From Longispora albida DSM 44784 (GTDB lineage Bacteria > Actinomycetota > Actinomycetes > Mycobacteriales > Micromonosporaceae), in the NCBI RefSeq assembly GCF_000379825.1, contig NZ_KB903835.1, positions 331,637 through 395,636 of the forward strand: DNA of 64,000 nt. The letters run 5' to 3'. The position numbers were made by a program, and so were the translations under genes. Every line of letters begins with the position of its first letter. Positions within the stretch are counted from its first letter, which is position 1. The notes beneath the pieces are model-generated. The model made no database searches. It was not told where the DNA came from and was given only the letters and a program-made list of their open reading frames with translations. This document shows, piece by piece, positions 50,267 through 59,069 of the stretch.

Positions 50267-52201
50267 TCAGTCCTCTGCGGACGTACCCGACTTCAGGCCG
50301 GCGGTGATCAGGTTCATGATCGACTGGTCCTGGAGGGTGGTGACGTCGCCGAGGGTGCGGTTCTCCGCGACGTCACGGAGCAGCCGGCGCATGATCTTGC
50401 CGGACCGGGTCTTCGGCAGCTCCGGCACGATGAGGATCTGGCGCGGCTTGCAGATCGGGCCGAGGGTCTTCGCGACGTGGCCGCGCAGCGCCTCGGTGTC
50501 GCCATCGACGCCACCCCGCAGGATCACGAACGCGACGATGGCCTGGCCGGTCGTCGGGTCCGTCGCGCCGACCACGGCGGCCTCGGCCACGTCCGGGTGG
50601 CTGACCAGCGCGGACTCCACCTCGGTCGTGGAGATGTTGTGGCCGGAGACGAGCATGACGTCGTCGACGCGGCCGAGGAGCCAGATGTTGCCGTCCTCGT
50701 CGCGCTTGGCGCCGTCACCAGCGAAGTACATGGTGTCGAAGCGGGACCAGTACGTGTCGAGGAACCGCTGGTCGTCGCCCCAGATCGTCCGCAGCATCGA
50801 CGGCCACGGCTCGCGGAGCACCAGGTAGCCGCCGCCGCCGTTCGGGACGGACTTGCCGGTGTCGTCGACGACGTCGGCGGAGATGCCGGGCAGTGGGCTC
50901 ATCGCGGAGCCGGGCTTGGTGTGCGTGACGCCGGGCAACGGGGAGATCATGATGGCCCCGGTCTCGGTCTGCCACCACGTGTCGACGATCGGGCACTCGC
51001 CGCGGCCGATGTGTTCCCGGTACCAGATCCAGGCCTCCGGGTTGATCGGCTCGCCGACCGAGCCCAGCAGGCGCAGCGAGGACAGGTCGAACCCGGCCGG
51101 GATGTCGTCGCCCCACTTCATGAACGTGCGGATCGCCGTCGGGGCGGTGTAGAGGATCGTCACCTTGTACTTCTCGACGATCTCCCAGAACCGGCCGCGG
51201 TGCGGGGTGTCCGGCGTGCCCTCGTACATGACCTGCGTCGCGCCGTTGGACAGCGGGCCGTACACGATGTACGAGTGCCCGGTGACCCAGCCGATGTCAG
51301 CGGTGCACCAGTACACGTCGGTCTCCGGCTTGAGGTCGAAGACGGCGTGGTGGGTGTAGGACGCCTGCGTCAGGTACCCGCCGGTGGTGTGCAGGATGCC
51401 CTTCGGCTTCGCGGTGGTGCCCGACGTGTACAGGATGAACAGCGGGTTCTCGGCGTCGAAGGCCTGGGCCTCGTGCTCGTCACTGGCCGGCGTGACGGTC
51501 TCGTGCCACCACAGGTCCTTGCCCGTCCACGCGACGTCCTCGCCGGTACGCCGGACGACCAGCACCTTCTCCACGCTCGGGCACAGCTTCACCGCCTCGT
51601 CGACGGTCGGCTTGAGTGCGCTCGGCGCACCCCGCCGGTACCCGCCGTCGGCGGTGATGACCAGCTTGGCGTCCGCGTCAGCGATCCGGCCGGACAGCGC
51701 GTCGACGGAGAACCCGCCGAACACGACGCTGTGCGTGGCGCCGATCCGCGCCGTGGCCAGCATCGCGACGGCGGCCTCGGGGATCATCGGCATGTAGATC
51801 GCGACCCGGTCGCCCTGGCCGACGCCGAGGCCGGTGAGCGCGTTGGCCGCCCGCTTGACCTCGGTCAGCAGCTCCGCGTACGTGATCGTGCGGGTGTCGC
51901 CCGGCTCGCCCTCCCAGTGGATCGCGACCCGGTCGCCGAGCCCGGCGGCCACGTGCCGGTCGAGGCAGTTGTACGCGACGTTGAGCTGCCCGCCGACGAA
52001 CCACTTCGCGAACGGCGGGTTGCTCCAGTCCAGGGTGGTGTCCCACTCCCTGGCCCAGGTCAGCCGCCTGGCCTGGGTCTCCCAGAACGCGAGCCGGTCG
52101 GCCGGCTGCGCGTCGCTGGTCACGTTGGCGTGCTCGGCGAGCCCGGCCGGCGGGGCGAACCGGCGGGTCTCGGACAGCAGGTTCTCCAGTGCGTCGCTCA
52201 T
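50267..52201 (-). CDS. acs: Acetyl-CoA synthetase
   Basis: A 644-residue AMP-forming ligase that converts acetate, ATP and CoA to acetyl-CoA. Motifs seen are the P-loop [36 protein letters not shown], the hinge [16 protein letters not shown], and the C-terminal Lys in [16 protein letters not shown], the usual site of inhibitory acetylation. Length is normal. GGAGGA lies about 11 nt before ATG 52201. The upstream region has a 13-bp-period direct repeat at 52241-52265. Orthologous to Rv3667. In mycobacteria Crp and protein acetylation control acs, and crp is in this window. Confidence 0.97.
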   Translation of the reverse strand: MSDALENLLSETRRFAPPAGLAEHANVTSDAQPADRLAFWETQARRLTWAREWDTTLDWSNPPFAKWFVGGQLNVAYNCLDRHVAAGLGDRVAIHWEGEPGDTRTITYAELLTEVKRAANALTGLGVGQGDRVAIYMPMIPEAAVAMLATARIGATHSVVFGGFSVDALSGRIADADAKLVITADGGYRRGAPSALKPTVDEAVKLCPSVEKVLVVRRTGEDVAWTGKDLWWHETVTPASDEHEAQAFDAENPLFILYTSGTTAKPKGILHTTGGYLTQASYTHHAVFDLKPETDVYWCTADIGWVTGHSYIVYGPLSNGATQVMYEGTPDTPHRGRFWEIVEKYKVTILYTAPTAIRTFMKWGDDIPAGFDLSSLRLLGSVGEPINPEAWIWYREHIGRGECPIVDTWWQTETGAIMISPLPGVTHTKPGSAMSPLPGISADVVDDTGKSVPNGGGGYLVLREPWPSMLRTIWGDDQRFLDTYWSRFDTMYFAGDGAKRDEDGNIWLLGRVDDVMLVSGHNISTTEVESALVSHPDVAEAAVVGATDPTTGQAIVAFVILRGGVDGDTEALRGHVAKTLGPICKPRQILIVPELPKTRSGKIMRRLLRDVAENRTLGDVTTLQDQSIMNLITAGLKSGTSAED

Positions 52202-52231
52202 AGTTCGGCGTTCCTCCGTGCCGTCGTTCCC

Positions 52232-52265
52232 TGTGCACACAGGCGTGTGATCCAGGCGTGTGATC
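52232..52265. promoter_or_regulatory. Direct repeats and small palindrome upstream of acs
   Basis: AGGCGTGTGATC occurs at 52241-52252 and 52254-52265. The palindrome TGTGCACA is at 52232-52239. These are possible regulator sites; the TGTGA elements recall Crp half-sites, but no proper TGTGA-n6-TCACA is formed. Confidence 0.35.
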
Positions 52266-52452
52266 TGGCGCTCAGCTCAAGATAGCGTGCTCAGGCTGCT
52301 CGATAAATGCTCGGTCCAGGCCTTTTCCGAAAGGATTCGAGCAGCAGTGCGCATCCAGGATCGGATACTCGGGTCAGTGCCGGCTCAACAGGACATCAAC
52401 GAGCCGGGTGGCGGGGCCGGGCGGCGGTGACCGGCGGGTAACGTCACGCGTC

Positions 52453-53202
52453 ATGACGAACGGAGCACAGCTCACCCCGCTGCTGGACCTCGCGGACATC
52501 TCCGAAGCGTTCACCGAGGCCAGGGCACGGGTCGACGCGGCCTTCCGGCACAGGGCGATGCGCCGGCAGGGCCCGCAGATCGCCGTCGAGGCCGGGCTGC
52601 GCGACGCCTGCGCCAGCGCCGCGCTCGACGGCCAGGCGTACGAGCTGGACGACGTCCGGGCCGGCACCGCGCTGAACCCGGTCGTGCAGAGCGCCCTGCG
52701 CGTCACCCAGGCCCTCGACGAGCTGTCGGTGACCTGGCAGAAGGCCCCGCGTCAGGCGCTCGCCCGGCTGCACGTCCTCGCCGGCCGCGGCATCGTCGCC
52801 GACGAGGAGCTGGGCCGCCCGGAGCCGGGAGCCCAGCCACGTCTCGACCTGCTCGCGGACCTGGTGACCAGCAAGCGGGAGGACACGCTGCTGCTCGCGG
52901 CCGTCGTGCACGGCGACCTGCTGGCCGCCAAGCCCTTCGGCGCGGTGAACGGGCTGGTCGCGCGGGCCGCCGCCCGGCTGGTCCTGATCTCCGGCGGCCT
53001 CGACCCGCGTGGCCTGCTGCCGGTCGACGTCGGCCACCGGGACCGCGAGCCGGAGTACCGGGGTGCCTCCGCGACCTTCGTGACCGGTACACCCGATGGT
53101 CTGCGGTCCTGGTTGAAGCACTACGCGGCGGCGGTCATCCGGGCGGCGGAGGAAACGGAAGCGATCAGCGACTCGCTCATGTCCCAGGGAGAGTCGTCCT
53201 AG
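52453..53202 (+). CDS. Degenerate Fic-fold protein (catalytic His replaced)
   Basis: A 249-residue protein that aligns with the Fic protein at 38298-39449. The inhibitory-motif region reads ASAALDGQAYELDD (residues 54-67), against SSRIEGTQASLSE. The active loop reads KPFGAVNGLVAR (160-171), against HPFVDGNGRVGR. Lys160 replaces the catalytic His and the DG and first Arg are lost, while the Asn-Gly and last Arg remain. Downstream helices (TPDGLRSWLKHYAAAVIRAAEE) also match. A pseudo-enzyme is likely. The place between acs and the HAD gene corresponds to Rv3662c. It ends in a 4-bp tail overlap (CTAG) with the next gene. Confidence 0.8.
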   Translation: MTNGAQLTPLLDLADISEAFTEARARVDAAFRHRAMRRQGPQIAVEAGLRDACASAALDGQAYELDDVRAGTALNPVVQSALRVTQALDELSVTWQKAPRQALARLHVLAGRGIVADEELGRPEPGAQPRLDLLADLVTSKREDTLLLAAVVHGDLLAAKPFGAVNGLVARAAARLVLISGGLDPRGLLPVDVGHRDREPEYRGASATFVTGTPDGLRSWLKHYAAAVIRAAEETEAISDSLMSQGESS

Positions 53203-54038
53203 GGAAGAAGCCTGGTCGCGACGTCGGCGGCGGGAATCCCGCTGTCGATGGACTCCGGGTCGCCCTGCGCGAGGTCACCCTTGGCGACCTCGGACCAGGT
53301 CTCCGCGATGGCGGTGAAGAGCGCTGGCGACAGGCCAGCCTCGGCCTGCGTGGTGGCGATCTCGTGCATCTCGCCGACATAGCGGTGCGCCTTGGTCGCG
53401 GCCTTCGCCACATCTCGCGGTTCGATCCTGGTCAGATCATTCAGAACCGCATCCAGTACTCCGTGACGCTGCGCCGTCACCATCGCGTGCACGTAGAGAG
53501 CGGCCGTTCCCTTGTAGACGCTCGCCGTGCACATCTTGACCGCGCTGGCCGTGCCGAGCTCGGGGCCGAGCAGGGTCGGCACGACGCCCGTCCACGGCAG
53601 GCCGGTCACCTCGGCGGCGCGCGGCCCGGAGAAGTAGAGGATCGTCCCGTCGGCGACGGAGGGCGGCGGCCCCGAGATCGAACCGTCGACCAGATCCAGG
53701 CCGTTCAGGGCCTCGGCGACGGCGTTCACCGTGGACGGCGAGATCGCGTTCATGTCCACGACCAGCGGCCGCGCGCCGGTACGGGCCGCAGCTTCGGCGA
53801 TCTCGGTCGCGGCGCGGACGGCCTCGGCCGGCGGGATGACGACGAGGATGACGCCGGCGGCCTCGACGACCGCGTCGAGGCTGGGCAGCAGGTCCATGCC
53901 CTCGGCGAGGCGTGCCGTCCGGGCGGAGCGCCCGGCGACGGTCGCGACGACGCGCGCGCCACCACGGTGCAGGGCCAGAGCGAGACCGGATCCCATGTAC
54001 CCGGGGCTGACGATGCCGATCACGGAGTTGGCAGACAT
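53199..54038 (-). CDS. 6-phosphogluconate/3-hydroxyisobutyrate dehydrogenase-like NAD(P) oxidoreductase
   Basis: A 279-residue two-domain dehydrogenase. The N-terminal Rossmann fold IGIVSPGYMGSGLALALHRGG binds NAD(P). The usual DxMxAPVSGG substrate motif is replaced by VDGSISGPPPS. The C-terminal helical domain (DUF1932-like, LGTASAVKMCTASVYKGTAALYVHAM) carries the Lys-like position. Relatives include imine reductases and beta-hydroxyacid dehydrogenases. The substrate is unknown. TACCGT lies 7 nt before ATG 54038. It is not part of the mycobacterial block. Confidence 0.88.
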   Translation of the reverse strand: MSANSVIGIVSPGYMGSGLALALHRGGARVVATVAGRSARTARLAEGMDLLPSLDAVVEAAGVILVVIPPAEAVRAATEIAEAAARTGARPLVVDMNAISPSTVNAVAEALNGLDLVDGSISGPPPSVADGTILYFSGPRAAEVTGLPWTGVVPTLLGPELGTASAVKMCTASVYKGTAALYVHAMVTAQRHGVLDAVLNDLTRIEPRDVAKAATKAHRYVGEMHEIATTQAEAGLSPALFTAIAETWSEVAKGDLAQGDPESIDSGIPAADVATRLLP

Positions 54039-54364
54039 GAAAGGGACGGTACCTCTACAGTCCGAAGCACCGTCCCACCATCTGCACGTCCGGCCGGGTG
54101 ATCATGCGTGCACCTTGATCGTCGAACCAGGACCACTGCTGGTGTCCTGGGCGACGCGCCTTCCCGCGGCTGGTCGCGCGTGGGTGCCCGGTGGCCGTGC
54201 TACGGAACTCAAATCTTGCGGTGAACGGGTTCATCAAATGAGATCCGCTACAACCTTTGTACGCCGCTTTACCCGCTGCCGCCAGACAATCCCGGCAAGC
54301 TGTGACGGCTGGGGTTGATGAGACGCCCTGGCCAGCGGGGCTTACTTAGGGTAGGAACTTGCGT
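54039..54364. other. Non-coding gap before GH35 gene
   Basis: A 326-bp stretch between divergent genes. The left end holds the promoter of the dehydrogenase (TACCGT, 54046-54051). The right end has a TAGGGT -10 candidate (54347-54352) and an AGGA site for the beta-galactosidase. No tRNA, hairpin or convincing ORF is seen. Confidence 0.5.
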
Positions 54365-56089
54365 ATGTCTTTCGTGGTGACGCCAGCGGGCTTTGAGCTG
54401 CACGGGAAGCCCTTCCGGGTGCTGTCGGGCGCGATGCACTACTTCCGCAGCCTGCCCGCGCAGTGGCCGCAGCGGCTCCGCATGCTCCGCGCGATGGGCC
54501 TGAACACCGTCGAGACGTACGTGGCGTGGAACCACCACGAGCCCGTCGAGGGGCGGATCGAGCGGCTGGACGAGGTCGCCAGGTTCCTCGACGACGCGGC
54601 CGGGGCGGGGCTGCACGCGATCGTCCGGCCCGGGCCGTACATCTGCGCCGAGTGGGACAATGGGGGCTTTCCGGCCTGGCTGACCGGTTCCGGCGTGCCG
54701 CTGCGCTGCCACGACCAGCGGTACCTGGCCCCGGTCGAGCGGTTCTTCGCCGCGCTGATGCCGATCGTCGCCGAACGGCAGGTCACCCGGGGCGGCAACG
54801 TGCTGATGGTGCAGGTCGAGAACGAGTACGGCTCGTACGGCTCCGACCAGCGGTACCTGCGGCATCTCGCGGACGTGCTGCGGGAGTACGTGGACGTGCC
54901 GCTGTTCACTTCGGACGGACCCGAGGACCACATGCTGACCGGCGGCTCTGTCCCCGGCATCCTGGCGACCGTCAACTTCGGCTCGGACGCGAAAGCCGCC
55001 TTCGCCAAGCTCAGGCAGCACCGGCCAGACGACCCTCCGATGTGCATGGAGTTCTGGAACGGCTGGTTCGACCACTGGGGCGACGAGCACATCACCCGGC
55101 CGGCGGACGACGCGGCGGCCAGCCTCGCGGAGATCCTGGAACTGGGTGGGAGCGTCAACCTCTACATGGCGCACGGCGGGACGAACTTCGGGACCTACGC
55201 GGGGGCCAACCGGGGCGGGCGCTTCCACGACGGCGAGTTCCAGCCGACGGTCACGTCCTACGACTACGACGCGCCGATCGACGAGCGTGGCGGGCCGACG
55301 GCCAAGTTCTGGGCCTTCCGGGAGGTGCTCGAAAGGTACAATATTGGTACTTCTGGTCTTCCTGAGGCTCTTCCTGACGTGGAGCCGCTGCCTCCGGTGC
55401 TCGAACCGCGGGCGGTGACCCTGGGGGAGGCTGTCTCCTGGCGGGCGGCGCTCGGGCCGGCAGTGAGCAGTCCCGTGCCGCTGTCCTTTGAGGACCTGGG
55501 TGTCGTGCACGGCCTGGTCTGCTACCGGGCGGAGCTTCCGGGCCCGAGGCAGGGCTATCCGCTGACTGTGGACGGTCTCGCCGACCGCGCGCACGTGTTT
55601 GTCAACGAAAAGTACGAAGTTACATTCGAGCGTGACGGGCTTAACAGCATCGACGACGTTCCCGGGCCGGCCGTCGTGGAGCTGCTGGTCGAGTCGCTGG
55701 GCCGCGTCAACTACGGGCCGCGGACGGGCGAGACGAAGGGTTTCCGTGGCCTGCTGCACGAGCGGCAGTACGTGCACGGCTGGTCGGCATCCCTGCTGAC
55801 CTGGGACGATGTGCCGTGGGGCGCCGGTGTCACGTGCGATGGCCCAGTGTTCACGCGCGGCTCGCTCGACGTGAACGAGCCCCGTGACGGGTATTTGTCT
55901 GTCCGCAGTGGACAACGCGGGTATGTATGGGTTAATGGCTTCCTGCTGGGCCGCTACAACGCCAGCGGCCCGCAGCATACTCTGTACCTACCGGCACCGA
56001 TCCTGCGAACCGGGGCGAATGAGGTCGTTGTGCTGGAGCTGGATGGTGTGGCACAGTCCGCTGTGAATATCGAAGGGGAGGCGGGTTAG
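54365..56089 (+). CDS. Beta-galactosidase, GH35 family
   Basis: A 574-residue intracellular glycosidase. A TIM barrel has RVLSGAMHYFR and TYVAWNHHEP, acid/base Glu154 in VENEYGSYG, and nucleophile Glu229 in CMEFWNGWFDHWG. Beta-sandwich domains follow (residues ~340-574). There is no signal peptide, so it acts on imported oligosaccharides, removing terminal beta-linked galactose. AGGA lies about 9 nt before ATG 54365; an in-frame TTG at 54359 is less likely. The fucosidase gene follows 28 bp downstream, giving an operon suited to fucosylated galactosides. No transporter or regulator is adjacent. Confidence 0.95.
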   Translation: MSFVVTPAGFELHGKPFRVLSGAMHYFRSLPAQWPQRLRMLRAMGLNTVETYVAWNHHEPVEGRIERLDEVARFLDDAAGAGLHAIVRPGPYICAEWDNGGFPAWLTGSGVPLRCHDQRYLAPVERFFAALMPIVAERQVTRGGNVLMVQVENEYGSYGSDQRYLRHLADVLREYVDVPLFTSDGPEDHMLTGGSVPGILATVNFGSDAKAAFAKLRQHRPDDPPMCMEFWNGWFDHWGDEHITRPADDAAASLAEILELGGSVNLYMAHGGTNFGTYAGANRGGRFHDGEFQPTVTSYDYDAPIDERGGPTAKFWAFREVLERYNIGTSGLPEALPDVEPLPPVLEPRAVTLGEAVSWRAALGPAVSSPVPLSFEDLGVVHGLVCYRAELPGPRQGYPLTVDGLADRAHVFVNEKYEVTFERDGLNSIDDVPGPAVVELLVESLGRVNYGPRTGETKGFRGLLHERQYVHGWSASLLTWDDVPWGAGVTCDGPVFTRGSLDVNEPRDGYLSVRSGQRGYVWVNGFLLGRYNASGPQHTLYLPAPILRTGANEVVVLELDGVAQSAVNIEGEAG

Positions 56090-56117
56090 CCCTGCTCGCT
56101 GACCGAGGGAGTGGCTG

Positions 56118-57302
56118 GTGAAGGCGAGCCCGCGGGGACTTGACTGGTTCCAGGACGCCCGTTTTGGAATGTTTGTTCACTGGGGACTGTACGCCCTGGT
56201 CGGGCGCGGCGAGTGGCACATGTTCTCCGACCGCGTGCCCCCCGCGCGGTACCGGCAGCTGGCCGATCACTTCTACGGCGGCGAATGGGACGCGGCCCGG
56301 CTGGCCGACCTGGCGCTGGAAGCCGGGCAGCGGTACATCACCATCACCGCCCGGCACCACGACGGGTTCGCGCTGTTCGACACGGCGCTGTCGGACTTCA
56401 AGGTGACCAAGTCGCCGTTCGGGCGCGACGTGCTGGCCGAGCTGGCCGACGCCTGCCGGGAACGGGGCCTCGGGCTCGGTGTCTATCTGTCCCTCGTGGA
56501 CTGGTCGCATCCCGGGTACCGCGACTGGCGCGACAACGACGCGTGGAACTCCTACCGCGAGTACCTGTTCGGGCAGGTCAGGGAGGTCTGCACCCAGTAC
56601 GGGCCGCTCGTGCAGCTCTGGCTCGACGGCGACTGGCCACACGCGACCTTCTCCCGCGAGCACCCCGGCTTCTTCGCCGGCCGCGCGGACTTCCACTACC
56701 CGCAGCTGTACGCGGCAGTGCACGCCGCCCAGCCCGACGCCGTGATCGTCAACAACCGCCACTCGACGCTGCTGCCCGGCGAGGACATCCAGTGCTTCGA
56801 GGGCGACGTGAACCCGGCGCAGGCCAGCGGCGAGATCCCGGCCGAGACGTGCATGGCGATGGACGCGAGCTGGGGATACGTGCCCCACGACCAGGTACGC
56901 CGCACGGCCGGGCAGCTGGTGGCCGGCCTGGCACGCGTGGCCGGCTACGGCTCGAACCTGCTGCTGAACGTCGGTCCCACCCAGTCGGGCAGCGTGCCGG
57001 CCTCCCAGTCGGCCCGGCTGCGCGGCATGGGCGGCTGGCTCCTCGAACACGGCGAGGCCATCTACGGGACCCGGATGGGCTACGGCTCCGGCCAGGGCTG
57101 GACGTCGACCCGCAGGGAGGGTACCGACTACATCCTGCTCACCACGGCCGCGCCGGAGATCACGGTGCCGTTGCCGGACCCGGACCGCTTCCCGTGGGTG
57201 CAGGCGATCGGGGACCGGGTGCAGTCGACGACCGTCCGGGATGGACAGCTGCACGTGGTGCTGGCTCCCGGGGACTATCCGGGCGTCGTCAAGCTGACGT
57301 GA
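56118..57302 (+). CDS. Alpha-L-fucosidase, GH29 family
   Basis: A 394-residue GH29 enzyme without a signal peptide. The fold start is WFQDARFGMFVHWGLYA, then TARHHDGFALFDT, and the nucleophile Asp170 is in QLWLDGDW. C-terminal GYGSNLLLNVGPTQSG and a small beta domain complete it. It removes alpha-L-fucose from glycans in the cytosol. GAGGGAG-type purines precede GTG 56118. The operon partner is the GH35 beta-galactosidase; together they would release Fuc and Gal. It converges on the HAD gene with a 28-bp gap. Confidence 0.94.
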   Translation: MKASPRGLDWFQDARFGMFVHWGLYALVGRGEWHMFSDRVPPARYRQLADHFYGGEWDAARLADLALEAGQRYITITARHHDGFALFDTALSDFKVTKSPFGRDVLAELADACRERGLGLGVYLSLVDWSHPGYRDWRDNDAWNSYREYLFGQVREVCTQYGPLVQLWLDGDWPHATFSREHPGFFAGRADFHYPQLYAAVHAAQPDAVIVNNRHSTLLPGEDIQCFEGDVNPAQASGEIPAETCMAMDASWGYVPHDQVRRTAGQLVAGLARVAGYGSNLLLNVGPTQSGSVPASQSARLRGMGGWLLEHGEAIYGTRMGYGSGQGWTSTRREGTDYILLTTAAPEITVPLPDPDRFPWVQAIGDRVQSTTVRDGQLHVVLAPGDYPGVVKLT

Positions 57303-57330
57303 CGCCTGGTCCTGGCTGCTGTTGCACGCG

Positions 57331-58143
57331 CTACGCGGCTGTGGTGAGGCGGGCCGCGCGGCGGCGCCGGCCGTACCAGTAGGCGGCGGCAGCCCCGCCG
57401 ATCGCCACGGCTCCGATCGCGACGGCGGCCATCGGCACGGCTGGCTTCTCGCCGAGCATCCGGCGGCGCAGGGGAACCGGATGGCGGAAGATCAGCACCG
57501 GCCAGTCATGCTCCGCGGCCGCTTTGCGCAGTCCCCTATCCGGGTTGACCGCTGTCGGATGTCCGACACATGACAGGAGTGCGGCATCGCTGATCGAGTC
57601 GGAGTAGGCATAACACTCCGTGAGGTCGTACCCCCGCTCGGCGGCCAGCCCCGTCACCGCGATCGCCTTGTTCTGCCCGGCGGCGTAGAACTCCACCTCG
57701 CCGGTGTAGTGACCGTCAGCGACGACCATCCGGGTCGCGATCACATCCGTGACCCCGAGCAGCTCGCCGATCGGCCGCACCATCTCCTCACCGGACGCCG
57801 ACACCAGCACGATGTCCCGGCCCGCCGCGCGGTGCTCGGAGATCAGCGCGGCGGCCTCCGCGTAGATGTACGGATGAATGAGCTGGTCAAGCGTCTCGGC
57901 CACGATCTGCCGCACCTGGTCGACCCGCCAGCCCCGGCACAGCTGCGCCAGGTAGTCGCGCATCCGGTCCATCTGCTGGTCGTCGGCGCCGGTGCGCTGG
58001 TAGACGAGCTGCGCGTACGCCCCGCGAAGGACATCACTGCGGGTAATCAGGCCATCCCGATAGAACGGCCGTCCAAAAGCCAAGGCGCTCGACTTGGCGA
58101 TGACGGTCTTGTCGAGGTCGAAGAACGCAGCGCTGCGGCCCAC
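57331..58143 (-). CDS. HAD-IB phosphatase (Rv3661/SerB-like) with C-terminal membrane anchor
   Basis: A 270-residue HAD-superfamily hydrolase. Motif I is FFDLDKTVIAK (DxDxT), motif II is LVSASGEEMVRPIG, a Lys follows in GQNKAIAV, and motif III is YAYSDSISD. It belongs to the SerB/PSPase-like IB subfamily. A hydrophobic C-terminal helix (about residues 238-256) and Arg-rich end anchor it to the membrane. GTG 58143 lies 6 nt after TAGACT. It is orthologous to Rv3661, and as there the gene is followed by a 6C RNA and ssd. The physiological substrate is unknown. Confidence 0.92.
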   Translation of the reverse strand: MGRSAAFFDLDKTVIAKSSALAFGRPFYRDGLITRSDVLRGAYAQLVYQRTGADDQQMDRMRDYLAQLCRGWRVDQVRQIVAETLDQLIHPYIYAEAAALISEHRAAGRDIVLVSASGEEMVRPIGELLGVTDVIATRMVVADGHYTGEVEFYAAGQNKAIAVTGLAAERGYDLTECYAYSDSISDAALLSCVGHPTAVNPDRGLRKAAAEHDWPVLIFRHPVPLRRRMLGEKPAVPMAAVAIGAVAIGGAAAAYWYGRRRRAARLTTAA

Positions 58144-58149
58144 GGCCGG

Positions 58150-58155
58150 AGTCTA
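58150..58155 (-). promoter_or_regulatory. Leaderless-type -10 (TAGACT) for HAD gene
   Basis: TAGACT ends 6 nt before GTG 58143. Confidence 0.5.
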
Positions 58156-58256
58156 GAGCCTCGGGGCCAATGACGTCGTAGCAGGGGCCAGATCCGAAAT
58201 GACTATGGCCCCTCGACTATGTAGGCCAAGTCAGGCATGCTGGTCATAGTCATAGC

Positions 58257-58374
58257 CCCCAGTAAGACCCCTCGGTGGTCACACCCCCCGTGACCGCTGA
58301 GCCGGTTCGGCTCAACCCCCCCGGAGCCGAACCGCACGACGACCCCCGCCACCCCCCGGCGGGGGTCGTCCTTA
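58257..58374 (+). ncRNA. 6C RNA with three C-rich hairpin loops
   Basis: Three consecutive perfect hairpins carry poly-C loops: GGTCAC stem (58277-58282/58290-58295) with loop ACCCCCC; an 11-bp stem CGGTTCGGCTC (58303-58313/58324-58334) with seven C; and a 13-bp stem (58338-58350/58358-58370) with loop ACCCCCC, which probably serves as terminator. This is the hallmark of the actinobacterial 6C RNA (loops of six or more C). In M. tuberculosis the 6C RNA (B11) lies between Rv3661 and Rv3660c, exactly this context. CATAGT at 58245-58250 is a possible -10, so the 5' end is approximate. The C loops likely base-pair with G-rich ribosome sites of target mRNAs. Confidence 0.88.
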
Positions 58375-58938
58375 TGTGATGCACAGATGTCTGGCTGTCC
58401 ATCCTGGTCAGAGCCTTGATCACTTCCCTGTTGCCGCTTGGTGACTGGCGGTTGATCTTCGGAAGCCAGCGAAAGCCGGCAAGCCCGTCCAGAGTCCGCG
58501 TATCCGGTCGTGGCCGGGACGCGGGCAGTGTCCGGGTGGCTGGGAATGGCCGGTGTCCGGTCGCGTCTCAGGAATCGCCGGACAGGATTCACTCGGAGTT
58601 CGCCGGTCACAAGCCAAGTCGCATCCCCGTGTCTCAGGTCGTGGGACCGGGCTTTTTTCTGCGTGGAGTATTTCCGGTTATTCAGAGAGGTCCGGAGGTC
58701 CGGATCGCTGCGCAGCAATTCACGGGGATACCGGTGGTTCATGTGCGGGCGAAAGATTTTCCTGTACTGGTGAGCGAGGGCTGAGGGCCGGGCTGCGGTT
58801 GCCGGCCGGTTCCGTGCTCCGGCTCCGGAGTTGGTGCAGGCGCGGGGTCGCGTGCTGGGTTGTATGCGGCTTCGTGCTCGGTTCCCGGGTGGTCCGAGCG
58901 TGGGTTCGTGGGCGCTTCGTTCACGGTTCGTGGGCTGT

Positions 58939-59010
58939 TTCGCACGTGGGTTCGCACGTGGGTTCGCACGTGGGTTCGTGCGCGGGTTCGTGTGCGGGTT
59001 CGTGCACGGC
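58939..59010. repeat. 12-bp tandem repeat, six units
   Basis: Units TTCGCACGTGGG at 58939, 58951 and 58963 are identical. TTCGTGCGCGGG (58975), TTCGTGTGCGGG (58987) and TTCGTGCACGGC (58999) are variants. More degenerate TTCG-led units extend left to about 58870. The period keeps any frame open and creates spurious ORFs. It ends 31 bp before the first DnaA box. Confidence 0.85.
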
Positions 59011-59041
59011 GAGGCTTCGACCTGCGTTAATGCCCACAGAG

Positions 59042-59069
59042 TTATCCACAGGCCCCGCAGTTGTCCACA
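59042..59069. promoter_or_regulatory. Two DnaA boxes upstream of ssd
   Basis: TTATCCACA (59042-59050) is the perfect consensus DnaA box, and TTGTCCACA (59061-59069) is the preferred high-GC actinobacterial variant. They are direct repeats 19 bp apart, both followed by GGCC. ATGCCCACA (59030-59038) may be a weak third. They lie 125-150 bp before the ssd start. Possible DnaA-controlled promoter or DnaA-titration site. Confidence 0.65.

Noticed and set aside
58203..58742. 179-codon minus ORF over the 6C RNA
   Set aside because: Runs through the three C-loop hairpins of the 6C RNA and has no family features.
59030..59069. Chromosomal or plasmid replication origin
   Set aside because: Only two strong DnaA boxes; no dnaA, dnaN, parAB or rep gene nearby, and conserved chromosomal context.
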